From assembly GCF_030867145.1 (NCBI RefSeq), contig NC_134439.1, positions 5,493,379-5,557,378 on the forward strand: 64,000 bases of DNA. Direction: 5' to 3'. Below the pieces are notes generated by a model that saw only the letters and a program-made list of their open reading frames with translations, searched no databases and had not been told where the DNA came from. Positions 1 through 12,000 of the stretch are shown here, piece by piece (position 1 is the stretch's first letter; every line of letters starts with the position of its first letter). Position numbers and translations under genes: made by a program. The stretch is from Opisthocomus hoazin. Lineage: Eukaryota; Chordata; Aves; Opisthocomiformes; Opisthocomidae.

Positions 1-273
1 GCAGTCTGGTTTTCATCCCGGGAGCCGCTGAATCTCGGCCAGCACAAGAGTTTAACCAGCGGGCCCTTGGAAATCAGATCCTCTGCTCGCAGCGTGAGCA
101 GGGCGCTCGGCTGCGCTGCCCGCGGCCTGGCGGGAGGTCACCTCTGCGCGGTGGCTTTGCACCCAGGCGGTCCTTAGTCGTTACAGCCCGAGCGTCTGAT
201 ATGCAGAGCCTTGCTGAACAGCCACCGGTGCGTCTGGTGACCAGGAACAGGGCTGTGGCTGTCACCCAGGTGA

Positions 274-1215
<942 letters not shown>

Positions 1216-2675
1216 GCCCCGGCACCCGCTCTGGCCAGCCTTTGTATAAAGATCTGAACTGTGGGTTTGAGCAAGAGGGAGAGAACGCAGCTCTGCTCGG
1301 TCGGGAGCGTAGAGATGGCTGGAGAAGATGCCCTTTGAAGAGACCAGTATGGTTTCTGTGCCCTGCAGCTGCTCAACTGCTTTATGCAGCTTCACGCTGT
1401 GTTCAGATTCAAACCAGCCCGGCTCAGTTGGGGGGGGGGGGGAAGGGCAGGGGATACTCGGGGCGTTGGGGGGAGAAACGGGGTGTTTGTTTCAAGGCTG
1501 TCTATTTTGCAGCTTGTGGGAGAGGAAGCAAAGCCCCTTCCATGAAGGACGATCACTGGCGATGGGTGGGCTGGGGAAAGGGAGTGCAGATGGATACTGC
1601 TTATTCTTCAAAGACCATCTCAGCAACCCACAGCCTTCTTCCCAATAGTGTTAATTCTGCATTTTTACAGCGTAGCATGTGTGTAGGTTGTTTTTGTTTT
1701 TGTTTTTTTTTCTTTTGCTATTTACTGGTGTATTGGTTTGGGGGGTTGGGGGGAGGGATGTGGGGAAATTGGTCTCTTCTTTAATTGGGGAGGGAGGGAG
1801 ATGAGCTCTGGTGACAATGTTCCAAATCATTTCCAGATCTTTTGTAGAACCTGAATTCAGAAAAGAAAAAAAAAGCTGGGGGGGGGGGCGGGGTAAGAGC
1901 TCAGTGCTGATGACAGAACTAGGGAGACAGGGACACTGACACAAGACTGAAACTGTGAATGTCCAAATCTCGGGAGTCGACATCCTCAAAGCCCTGCGAG
2001 CAATTTTTAGGGGGGGGAGGGGGGTGAGGGGAGACTTGTGAAAATGCAAACTTGTGATTCGTATTGTCCTGAAGCAGAACTGCCAGTTACTGACACATGC
2101 ATTGTATGTGGGAGTGTGGGGTGTGGGGCGGGAGTGGATTTTAACCCTTGAAAAGCCTTTCTACCCTTCTTTACGTTACAAGGTGCTATTTCTCAAAATT
2201 TGGGGGGGAGAGAGACTTCTGACTGCTTGTTCCTTTTCTCACCTTGATGTGACTGTCCAGCCAGCAGCTTTGGGAACCCTTTGGTCGTGGGAGGAAGAGG
2301 AAATCAACAGCAGCAAAAGATAAAAATCAATTCCATGTTCTCCCGTAACAAGCGATTGTTTGCAGGAGGCCAGACGCTGGTGCTGGAGCCGGATGCGTCA
2401 CCCTGAATCTTCTGAGGGTTGTGTTTTTTTTTAATCAGATTCGTTACAAATACTGAGCTATTTAATGTCTGGAGTCATGAGCCCCACCAGACTCCTGGCA
2501 CCTCCTTGTAGGGTGGTATGTATCTAGACTTGCATTGTACAAACCTTTTTTTAAAAGCATGTGTTTAGGTTTCTGTGAAAACGTTGTTTAAATGTAAAGT
2601 ACGTGTTTGGATTTTAACTTCATACCGAGCTCTGTCAGTTTTTTGTCTCAATAAAATTTTAGATTTATAATCCTG
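1216..2675 (+). other. CBX1: CBX1 3' untranslated region
   Basis: After the CBX1 stop there are about 1.45 kb of lower-GC sequence with G and T homopolymers (poly-G at about 1430-1441), with no coding signal. It ends about 20 bases after a canonical AATAAA. The antisense and sense ORFs here have no family resemblance. Confidence 0.8.
2650..2655 (+). terminator. CBX1: CBX1 polyadenylation signal AATAAA
   Basis: A canonical AATAAA followed by a T-rich stretch, 1.4 kb after the CBX1 stop. It is the most convincing signal before the next gene. Confidence 0.8.
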
Positions 2676-3954
2676 ATTTTTTTCTTCTCTACCTTGCTCC
2701 TTCCTCCAGCTCTTTGTGCGTGAGATGAGTGACGAGGTGTAGAGCAGGTCACGGAGGGAAGACAGCCTGCGCTCGTGGCTGCCTCTGAGCAAGGTTGGCC
2801 CTGCTGCGGCCCGGCGTAGCCGCTGGCTCCGGTCTGGGTGTCGACAGCAGCAGGAGCTTTGGAGCCGCTGACAGCAGGGTCTGATTTATCTTGACTTCCA
2901 CCTGGAGAAGAGAAGTGTCGTAGAGGTTAGCGTGTAGAGGCCCGAGTCGAGGCTCACCCCTGGAGACACGAGGACTTGTGGGGCTGCGGGACCTCGTTCC
3001 GCGTAGCCAGACGCCGCGCGAGCCGGGAGCGTGCGCTGCGTGTGCTCTAGCCAGGACCGGGCGCCAGAGGTGGGGTAAGTGATCTTAACTCCGATTCGCG
3101 TCGGGATGCTGAGCGGACCTTGTCACCCTGCGCTTACGGAAAGCTCTGGCAGTGCTTCTGGGGACTGTTTGATGGAGGTGGCCTCGCTCGAGTCTCGGTA
3201 CGGACTTGCTGAAGGCCACAAGCTCTTGTGCGAGGGGAAGAGCGGAGCCGTCCCCCCCTGCTCAGCCCAGCCGACGCTCCGCGCAGCGGGACGGGCGGCA
3301 GAGCGGGCTGAAGCGTTCCCGCACGAGGATGGTGGGTCCTGGCTCGGAGGTTCCTGGTCGTTGTGTGCTGCAGGACGGAGCAAGGAGAGGCGGGGAGGTT
3401 ATGGCGGTGGTCAGGGCTGAACGGGGGCTCTGCCAGCCCCTCGCTGGCACTCAGGGCTGCAAAACTGCAGCCGGTTGAGCTCCAGGTTATTCGCAACAGC
3501 CCAGCCTGTACCCAGCGGGACGGTGAAATGTCTGCCCTGCCCCAGCAGCCAGCAGAAGCAGCAATTAAACCTGTATTAATCACTAGAGATGGAAGGGGTA
3601 ACGTCCACTTAATTGAACGTAAGAAGGCTGCGATTCCCTAGGGAGGCTCTGGGGCGATCGATCGCAGCAGGTAGCTGGAAGAGACGCGCTGCTCCGTGCT
3701 GGGCTTGGGTCTGCAGCCGTGCCGAGAACGTGGGGCTCCCACGTGAGCCGCGGGCAGGCGCTGGGTCTCCGGGCACCGCCGGTCTCTGGCTGTGGCACTG
3801 GGTGAGCAGAACGGCTCACCTCGAGAAACCGAGGCGCCGGAAAATAGTCTCAGGACCCTCGTAACGCGCTCAGCGATCTGTGGGTGATGGCATGGTGGTC
3901 TTCCCCAGCTGGCTGCTCCTGGCTGGACCTGCAGCGGGGCAGGGCAGAGGCAGC
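2676..3954. other. Intergenic, CBX1 to NFE2L1 tail-to-tail interval
   Basis: Unique GC-moderate sequence between the CBX1 3' end and the first CR1 fragment. I see no splice-flanked coding reading, RNA gene or promoter-like CpG island; the ORFs on both strands look random. Confidence 0.5.
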
Positions 3955-4564
3955 TCCTCCGTCCAGTGGTGTCCCCCAGGGGTCAGTACTGGGCCCAGTC
4001 TTGTTTAACTTCTTCATCAATGACCTGGATGAAGAGTTAGAGCGTACCCTCAGCCAGTTTGCTGATGACACTAAACTGGGAGGTGTGGTGGATACACCAG
4101 GAGGCTGTGCTGCCGTCCAGCGTGACCTGGACAGGTCATGATGAGGGCACTGGAGCATCTCTCCTACAAGGAGAGGCTGAGGGAGCTGGGCTTGTTCAGC
4201 CTGGAGAAGAGAAGGCTGAGATGGGACCTTAGAAATGCCTCTAAATATCTGCAGGGTGGGGGTCAGGAGGATGGGGCCAAACTCTTTCCGGTGGTGCCCA
4301 GCGACAGGACAAGGGGCAACGGGCGCAAACTGGAGCAGAGGAAGCTCCAGCTGAACACGAGGAAGAACTTCTTCCCTCTGAGGGTGACGGAGCCCTGGCC
4401 CAGGCTGCCCAGGGAGGCTGTGGATTCTCCTTCTCTGGAGATATTCCAGCCCCGCCTGGCCGCGGTGCTGTGCAGCCTGCTCTGGGTGACCCTGCTTGGG
4501 CAGGGGGTTGGGCTGGGTGACCCACAGAGGGCCCTGCCAACCCCTGCCATGCTGGGATTCTGTG
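3955..4564 (+). mobile_element. CR1 LINE fragment with reverse transcriptase motif, internally deleted
   Basis: A CR1-type non-LTR retrotransposon in plus orientation. At about 3964-4138 it encodes the end of the reverse transcriptase domain: [21 protein letters not shown], then the catalytic FADDTKLGG box. The sequence then jumps at about 4137 to the C-terminal ORF2 and 3'UTR segment ([21 protein letters not shown] and onward), so the central part is deleted. It ends at the CR1 3' terminus ATTCTGTGA near 4564. It is the only one of the nine CR1 pieces here that still reaches the RT domain. The exact 5' edge is uncertain. Confidence 0.93.
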
Positions 4565-5929
4565 AAACCAGGGTACATCCCGGGCAGTGCGCATGCTGGC
4601 GTGAGGCTGCCTGACAGCCACGCCAAGGGCTTGGTTCAAAGGGCCGCCGAGCCGCAGCTCTCGCCGAGATCAGAGGCGCAAGGCCCCGCCGGGGGCTAAG
4701 TGCTTTCTGCTTCGGAAAAATGAAAGCTCGGCTCTTCACCTGACGCCGGGCTGGCAGAGAGCCTGCGCCGGGAGGCGAGGGGCGTGCGAGCCGCAGCGGG
4801 AAGGAGCTGGGGAAGCTCCTGCTCGCCCGTCCCTCCTCGCTACCCGCAGAAGGCCGGTGCCCAGCTGCCTGGCACGGACGTGGGCAGGGGGCTGGAGGGG
4901 AGGGGGTTGTTGTCAGCCGGTTCCCGGCGTGGCCGTGTGCTCCGAAGCCGCAGTGGAGGCCCGGGGTCGGCGCTGCGCTCGCCCGTAGCCTCCTGGCAGG
5001 GAGATGGTGGGTTCCTGTGGGGTCGTGCCTGTGTTTGGGCGCAGGAGCGGAGATGGAAAGAGGTGCACACTCCGGACCCGGCATCCCTTCTCCAGCTGAG
5101 GAGGGGGCAGTGACCCCGCGGGGGTCTCAGCATCGCCGGGGCCAGGGAGAGACTTGCAGGTTTTTCTTTGCAAGACGGGATTGCATTCTAAAACAGCCCC
5201 TGAAGGAGGATCTGGAATAAATACCCTAGAGCCCAGGAGGAGAGGCGGGAAGCACCGCCGCGTGCGTATTTTAATGCTTCGCGCTCCCCTTGGCTGAGCT
5301 GTTGCCATGCACAGAGCTGGCCTGGGCTCAGCGCCGGCAGCAGGAGGAGACGAACTCTTCCAGTCCCGTAAGGAGAGGTTCAAGCCCCAGGAAAATGACA
5401 TTTGCCCCGCGGGAACGCCGGTGGAAGACCCGGCGGGGAGCAGAGAGGGTGCTTTCTGCCTGGAGGTGCTGGGCACGAGGCCTTGGTGACCCCAAAGCAG
5501 CAGCTTGGCTTTCACCGATAGATTCTGCTGAAGTCTCAGCGCAGGGCTGCAGGAACTGCTACATAACAGTGATGCCAGATGAGAAAAGGCAGCGCCTACA
5601 AGCAGCAGTGCTGATAAGGGGGTGGGTATTAAAGCCTTAGGGAACGGCAGCTGTAACTTAAAAATACCCAGCGGTGCTGAGCTGCCGGGAAAGCTGCTCG
5701 AAGCGCAGCGGGTCAGCACCACCCAGCCTCTCGCTGCCGCGTCGGCCATTCCTGAGAGCAGTTTTCCATCCCCGGACGTTCGGCTGAGCCGCACACGGCG
5801 TCTGCCGCAGGGCCTGGGCGTCTGCCTGGCCTGAGCCAGCGGTGTTCAGCAGCAGCCCAGCGTCCGACCAGCCCCTGCCCTCAGGTCTGCCCTCGCACAG
5901 CAGAGCCGTGAAGTCCCAGGCTGCCCTGC
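4565..5929. other. Intergenic stretch between two CR1 copies
   Basis: Unique sequence with moderate CpG content and no recognisable exon, RNA or repeat. The long minus-strand ORFs (for example 4913-5794) resemble no family and lack splice or start context. Confidence 0.45.
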
Positions 5930-6418
5930 ACAGAATCACAGAATGGTCGGGGTTGGCAGGGCCCTCTGGGGGTCACCCAGCCCAACCCCCTGCCCAAGCA
6001 GGGTCACCCAGAGCAGGCTGCACAGCACCGCGGCCAGGCGGGGCTGGAATATCTCCAGAGAAGGAGACTCCACAGCCTCCCTGGGCAGCCTGGGCCAGGG
6101 CTCCGTCACCCTCAGAGGGAAGAAGTTCTTCCTCGGGTTCAGCTGGAGCTTCCTCTGCTTCAGTTTGTGCCCGTTGCCCCTTGTCCTGTCGCTGGGCACC
6201 ACTGAACAGAGTCTGGCCCCATCCTCCTGACACCCACCCTGCAGATATTTAGAGGCATTTCTAAGGTCCCCTCTCAGCCTTCTCTTCTCCAGGCTGAACA
6301 AGCCCAGCTCCCTCAGCCTCTCCTCGTAGGAGAGATGCTCCAGTCCCCTCTTCATCCTCGTAGCCCTCCGCTGGACTCTTTCCAGTAGCTCCTCATCTTT
6401 CTTGAACTGGGGAGCCCT
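5930..6418 (-). mobile_element. CR1 LINE 3' fragment
   Basis: 5'-truncated CR1 in minus orientation. It starts at the 3' terminal repeat (CACAGAATCACAGAATGG on the plus strand) and runs through the conserved C-terminal ORF2 segment to about TTTCTTGAACTGGGGAGCCC. It is closely similar to the copies at 44421, 46248 and 56985 and belongs to the same subfamily. Confidence 0.93.
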
Positions 6419-7204
6419 TGAGCCGGGGTCTGGCTGTGGACCCGGCTCTGCGTGGGGAGCAGGGCTGCGAAACGGGCTGGAGCCAGTGCAGGCGCCCAGC
6501 CAGCCCTTCCCAGTGCTGCCAAGGCCAGCAGGCAGCGAGGTGGGGATGGCCGTGGCGCGGGGCAGCGCTGAGCCCCACCGGGACAGGGACAGGGCAGGAG
6601 CCGGCCTGCAGAGCCCGATATAAATACACTCATGAGTGAATAAAGTTTGGCTCCGTACCCAGCGTGACAGCCGAAACCGGTGGGGCCTGGCTGGGGCTCG
6701 GGAAGGGTTCGAGCTGCGCCGATGGCGTTTGCTCGGCCAAGAGGAAGGCGAACACCGAGCTGAAGCGCTGAGGAGGGGGCCTGGGCTGTGCCAAGGCAGC
6801 TCCGAGCACGGCCACACGCTTTGAACCACGGCGACTTTGGTGGCTTTGGCTGAGGGACCCACGCCGGCGCAGCTGCAGATTTAACCAGAACCACACTTTT
6901 CCTCAGCGTTCTGTAAGAAACTGCTCCTGTGAAGCGAGGAAAAAAGCAGCCGAGCCCGAGCTGCCCATTTCCCACCAACAAGGAGCCTTTCATTTGCCTC
7001 CCCGCGGGCTGGGGCGACAGCAGCTCCCTCCCCAGCCCCGCGCCAGGGGCAAAGCCGACCCGCTCCCAGCCCCGTGCAGCAGCAGAGAGCCAGGAGCCAC
7101 CGCGGGGGAGAAGGAGCCACTGGAGAGGCCGTTTCGGTTCCCTGACTTGCTTAATCTTTCACAAAAATAAAAATAAAAATTAAAAAAATCCACAGAACCA
7201 ATGC
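6419..7204. other. Intergenic stretch before the NFE2L1 3' end
   Basis: Unique sequence between a CR1 copy and the NFE2L1 polyadenylation signal. I see no gene in it. Confidence 0.45.
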
Positions 7205-9029
7205 TCGTACAGTGAATAAGCCGTTTTATTTTTGTCCTGTGCTCACACAATCTCTCTTCTTTCCCTGACAGGTCACAGATCATTAAAATAAAAGTTTCTA
7301 AGAGGAAAAATAATTTAAAACATACACGCAGGGCTCCCTTCCAACCTCCCCACACCCCCATCGCCACCACTTGTGCTTCGTCTCGTGCGTAAGTAAAGCC
7401 GCTGAATCGCCGGCGCTGGGGAGGGGAGAGCCCGCCGGGGGCTCGGTGACCCCGTCCCACGCCGGTGGGGGCCGCGGCGAAGGCCCCGCCACGCGCGCCA
7501 AGATCCAACCGTGCTTCCCGCGGCCGGGCATCCTCCCTCGCCGCAGCTCCAGGCCTCGCTCCTGCCGCACCGGGTTTCCTTCCCTTGAGTTACCAACCCC
7601 GCATCTCCCCTCCGCCGCGCCGCCCTCGCCCCGTATCACACGCACAGGACTGGCTCGGAAAAGCCGGGTTTTGTGATTTGTTTTTTTTTTTTTTTTTTCT
7701 TGTTTTAACGCTTTTTTCAGTTGCTGGTAAAGTCCGTACGCTCCCAGCTGTGCTATATTGGAAATACAGCTTCTAGGATGGTCTCCGTGGCAGAGACCGA
7801 CAGTGATCAAGGCACTACCCCCACCCCCCCCTCCTGAAAACAAAGGAAGTCAGACCAACACCTGGGGACAGAAGAGAATCCTATAATGTGATCACACGAT
7901 TACACTGAGTCTTTATGGCAAAGAGAACATTGAGCAGCTTTGAAGGTTTGGGCTTCTCCCTTTTACTCAACACAAGCACTCTAGACCCTATCGGGAAAAA
8001 CAGGGCGGAAGCCCCTAAAAAATAAAAAACAAAAATCAAAGCGCGGTTAAGAAACAGGAATCCTAACAGCTGTCTTAATTTCTACAAGTGAGGAGCCCAC
8101 GGCCTGGGGTGGGACCCCCCCATGCTCCCCTCGTGCTGTACGCTGAGCGGGGGGCTGCCGGCCGCCCTCCCCAGCTGGGCAGCGTTCGCATGCAGGCTGC
8201 TGCGTCTGCCGGCCTGGCACGGCGGCAGCGACGTGCTCCGAGGGCGGCGGGGGATGCGTAGCTGGTTCTGTTCACCCTCTCCAGCTCCAGACCCCCCCAT
8301 CTCTCAAAAATCCTAAAAGCTCTGCATGCCCCCCCCTCCCCGAGGCGTCACAGCTCCTCCGCACGTAGGGGGACCAGGTCTCCGTGAGCCCGCTCTGAGC
8401 TTCCACGGACTGGAAAGGGTTAATGGAAGCCACAGCACTTGCGTTGCCCTGTGTGCGCTGGTCTGATCTAGGAAGGGAGGGTGGTTAAGCTGGAGTTAAG
8501 TCGGATCGGATCACACACACCGATGTCAAAACTGGTTCAGGAAAAGGAGAAAAAACAAAAAAAAAAAAAAAAAAAAAAAGGAAAAAAAACCCCAACTACC
8601 TGAAATCACAGAACTTTGGAAGTTCAGAAAAATGTCTCTCCTATAACTTGTTTGAAGTTCAGTCGCTTAAATCTCTTTTCTTATTTAAAGCCAGTTCCTA
8701 ACAGTAGTTTTTCCGCCTCTGCCAATCTCACCCCCGGCGACGCCGGCTCCTTCCCTGCGCCCAAAGGATTCCAGGCTGCGGCAGGCGCCCGGCTCGCCAG
8801 CGCGGGGGCCGCTCCTCCCCGTCCCTCCCCGCCGCGAGCCCTCACAACGCAGCTCCCGCCGTCTCTCCGCGCGCACCCGCCCGGCAGCAGTCACCATTTT
8901 TTTTGTTTTTGTTTTTTGAGAAGATATATCGGATAAGAAGGCATGAAAGTCCCTCCAAGTCCTTCCAGGCTCAGCCCTTCTCCAGTTCTCACTTGAGCGA
9001 GTGTCCCACTCCTCCACGTCGCCGTCCCT
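7205..9029 (-). other. NFE2L1: NFE2L1 3' untranslated region
   Basis: About 1.8 kb between the NFE2L1 stop and the AATAAA. It is A/T-richer than its surroundings and holds T-tract and A-tract homopolymers (plus-strand T run near 7679-7700, A run near 8560-8579). No coding signal. The length is similar to the mammalian NFE2L1 3'UTR. Confidence 0.7.
7225..7230 (-). terminator. NFE2L1: NFE2L1 polyadenylation signal
   Basis: TTTATT on the plus strand reads AATAAA on the NFE2L1 strand, about 1.8 kb after the stop codon. This is the first convincing signal downstream of the gene. Confidence 0.7.
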
Positions 9030-12000
9030 TCACTTCCTCCGGTCCTTCTGCTTCCGCTCCTGCCGCCGGGCCTGCTGCTCGGCCACGGCGCGGGGTATCA
9101 AGATGACGCTGCCGTCGCTGGCGTACTGCAGGGCGTACTGGCTGGGGGAGTAGGGCTGGCCGTTCTCGTCCCGCAGCCGGCCGAACACTTCTTGGTAGAG
9201 GTTCTGCACCTTTTGCTTCATCTGGCGGATGGATTTGAGGAACTCCACCTTCTCCCTGAGCAGTTTGGACTTGTCCCGCTGCAAGTCCTCGACGTCCCGT
9301 TCCAAGTTGAGGATGGTGTCCAGCTTCCTCTTGCGGCAGTTCTGGGCGGCCATCTTGTTCTTGCCTCGCCTCCGGATGTCACGGATCAGGCTGAGCTGCG
9401 CCTCGCTGAGCTGGTACTTGGAGAGGAGCTCGTTGAACTCCTCCACGGGCAGGTTGATGATCTTGTCGTTGGTGAAGGGGATCTTCATGGCCCTGGCGCG
9501 ATGCTCGTCCCTGCTCATCTGCTTATCCAGGAACTCGGACGGCTTCTCCTTGCTGCTCTTCTTCCCCGCGCCGGGCGGTTTGGGCTCCTCGGGATCCAGG
9601 GCCCCCGGTGCCATGTTGTAGGTGTGGTTGTGGCCAACGTGCTCCAGGTAAGGCAAGTAGTGGAGCTGCGACGGGTCCTGGTAGCTCATGCGGCAGAACT
9701 TGCTGTACTCTGGCTGGTATCCAACCGCCCCTTCCGCTTCTTCAAAGTCCACGTTTTCAGAGTCTGAGCTGTAGCCGACGGCTCCTTCCTCCGAAAACGA
9801 CGAGGAGGAAGAGGATGAGGACGAAGAGGAGGAGGAGGAGGAGGCTTCCGAGCTGCTCAGGGAAGCAGGACTGTGGCCAGAATCCAGAGAAAGACCTGAG
9901 TCAGAATCGAACTCCTCTTCCAGCTGCGATGCCTGCACCGGGTTGAAGCCCTCTTCAATTGCCAAGTCCATCAAGCTGATCTCGTCCAGCATGGCTTCGT
10001 CCAGCAGACCGCCCAGCGGGTCCGGCAGCTCGGGGCCAGCCGTCTCGTTGACCGTGCCGTTCAGCTGCGGAGGGAAGAAGATGCCGCTCAAGTTGGTGGA
10101 GCCGAAGGTGGTGTTGAGGCCGGTGGAGTTGTCCGGCGCCAGCTGGAGCAGGGCCGAGCTGCCGGCCATGGAGGGGCTTTCGATCTCCGAGCTGAAGAGG
10201 GAGAAGTCCTGCGAGCAGCTGCCCAGCGAGGCCTGATGCAGGCTGACATTCTGATTGATGGGAGTGTTCGGAGCCAGGCTGTAGTTAGACGCCAGCAGGT
10301 CTCCGCTCGTGCCGTTGTACAGGGTTTCAGCAGTCGTGTTGTTCACTTCCATAGCCTGGAAGAGACGCGACAGCTCGGTGAAGGATCCGCGCTCGAGCCC
10401 TGCCTCTCCTCGGTGCCCTTCGCTCCTGGCCAGAGCCGGGACAACGCTTCCGGATCCCAGGACGGAGCTCGGCCCAGCATCAGCCGCCGGCTGCGGGAGG
10501 GCTGAGGCAGCAGCACCCCTACATGGGTGGCACAGCAGCACCCCAAGCCACCACCGGCCAGGAATCGGGCGCTTGGCACAGCCATCAAACCTAAACCCAA
10601 GCGGAAGAGCCCCACCACGCCCCGAGCTCACCTGCATCTCCATGATGGACATGAGGTCCTGCCACTGCTGCTCCAGATCGAAGGGCGACTCGGTCTCGGC
10701 CAGGAGAGGGGACAGCAGGCTGGTCTGGATGCCCACGGGCCTGCTCTCGCCGGGCACGGCTTCGCTCAGGGCGGAGACATCCGCAGCTGGAAACTAACCA
10801 CGTGAGGCCGAGTCAGTGCCGGCTGCTGAGCCACGGCCAGGGCGGCAGCCATCCCAAACGCCCTCCCACCTCCGCGCCGGCCATCGCTTCGCCTTTGTTC
10901 AAAGCAAACCGGTTGCCGTTATCCCTCCACAGTTCATTACGAACTAATTAGAAGCAAAGGCCGAAGTCTTTAATTAATTGTGACCACCCCCACCCCCCCC
11001 CGACTCGTTTCGCAGGCACGATGCCTGGAGCCTCCCGGAGCAGGCTAACCCAATTCACTGCCGGTTCTGCGCTCTGGGCTAGGGGTAACGAGGCACGGAA
11101 ACCCCGGCGAGCGAAGGGGAGATGCTGCTGCCTCCGGATGGGCCAAGGGGCAGAAGCTGTGGCCCCATCCACTCACCTCTGAGTTCTCCCCGAAAGGGAA
11201 GGTGGCCTCCAGCAGCCTAAGGCACTCCTCCAGGGACAGGGCTGTCTGATCCTCCACACCGGGCACCTGAGGCGGAACACAAGCGACAGATTAGGGAGAT
11301 GGCGGTGAGAAACGAGCTTCTTACAGCAGGGCTTTATTACGGCACATCCAAAAAGAGCCAGAGGCCCCACCCAGTGCTTCGCAGGCTCCATCCTCCGGCT
11401 CCAGCGAGCCTCAGAGCAGCCCCCGAGTGCAGCGGGGAAGGAAAGGGGCTCTGTGCCCGACGAGCCTCACCCACAGCCAGCACCAGGTCTTGGCTATAGG
11501 CTGGGGGGCACCCAGCACCTGCCACCACCTCTGCCAGCGACCGAACGGCACGGCGAGCACCAGCCACCCTTGTCCAACCACCCTGCTGAGGGTGACATGG
11601 CCACTGCCCTGCCCGCCTCGCTGCGGCTCCCCAGCCCTGCAGCCAGCCCGCGCTTTCCCAGCATCGAGTCTGCTCGCCCACCCAGGCAAACCCTTATCCC
11701 GCCACTCAGCAGACCCCCGAGGCCGAGTCACGCGCGGCGCAGCTCGCCAGGAGCACGGCGGTGGGCGCAGACCCCGGCCCGGGGCCGTTACCTGCGCAGG
11801 GAAACTCTCCCCGGTCTCTCCATCGACTAGCAGGTTTCTGTCCAGGACCTCGCTCCCTGCGCTCCTCCAGCCGTCCCCGCGCTCCCTCCCATCGCTCCGC
11901 TCTTTGTCCACTTCGCTCTCTTTCTGCCGGTGGCTGTAGTCAAAAATCTCTCGCCCAGCGCCGAGATCAATATCCTGTCTCCACAGGATGTCAATCAGAT

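Noticed and set aside
1899-1925. Sequence similar to miR-152/148 (TCAGTGC..ATGACAGAACT) in the CBX1 3'UTR
   Set aside because: It has a two-base insertion and a mismatch against miR-152, no partner arm upstream that would fold into the known hairpin, and the wrong place; miR-152 sits in COPZ2 in mammals.
9192-9767. 191-codon plus-strand ORF inside NFE2L1
   Set aside because: It is the antisense shadow of the highly conserved bZIP exon.
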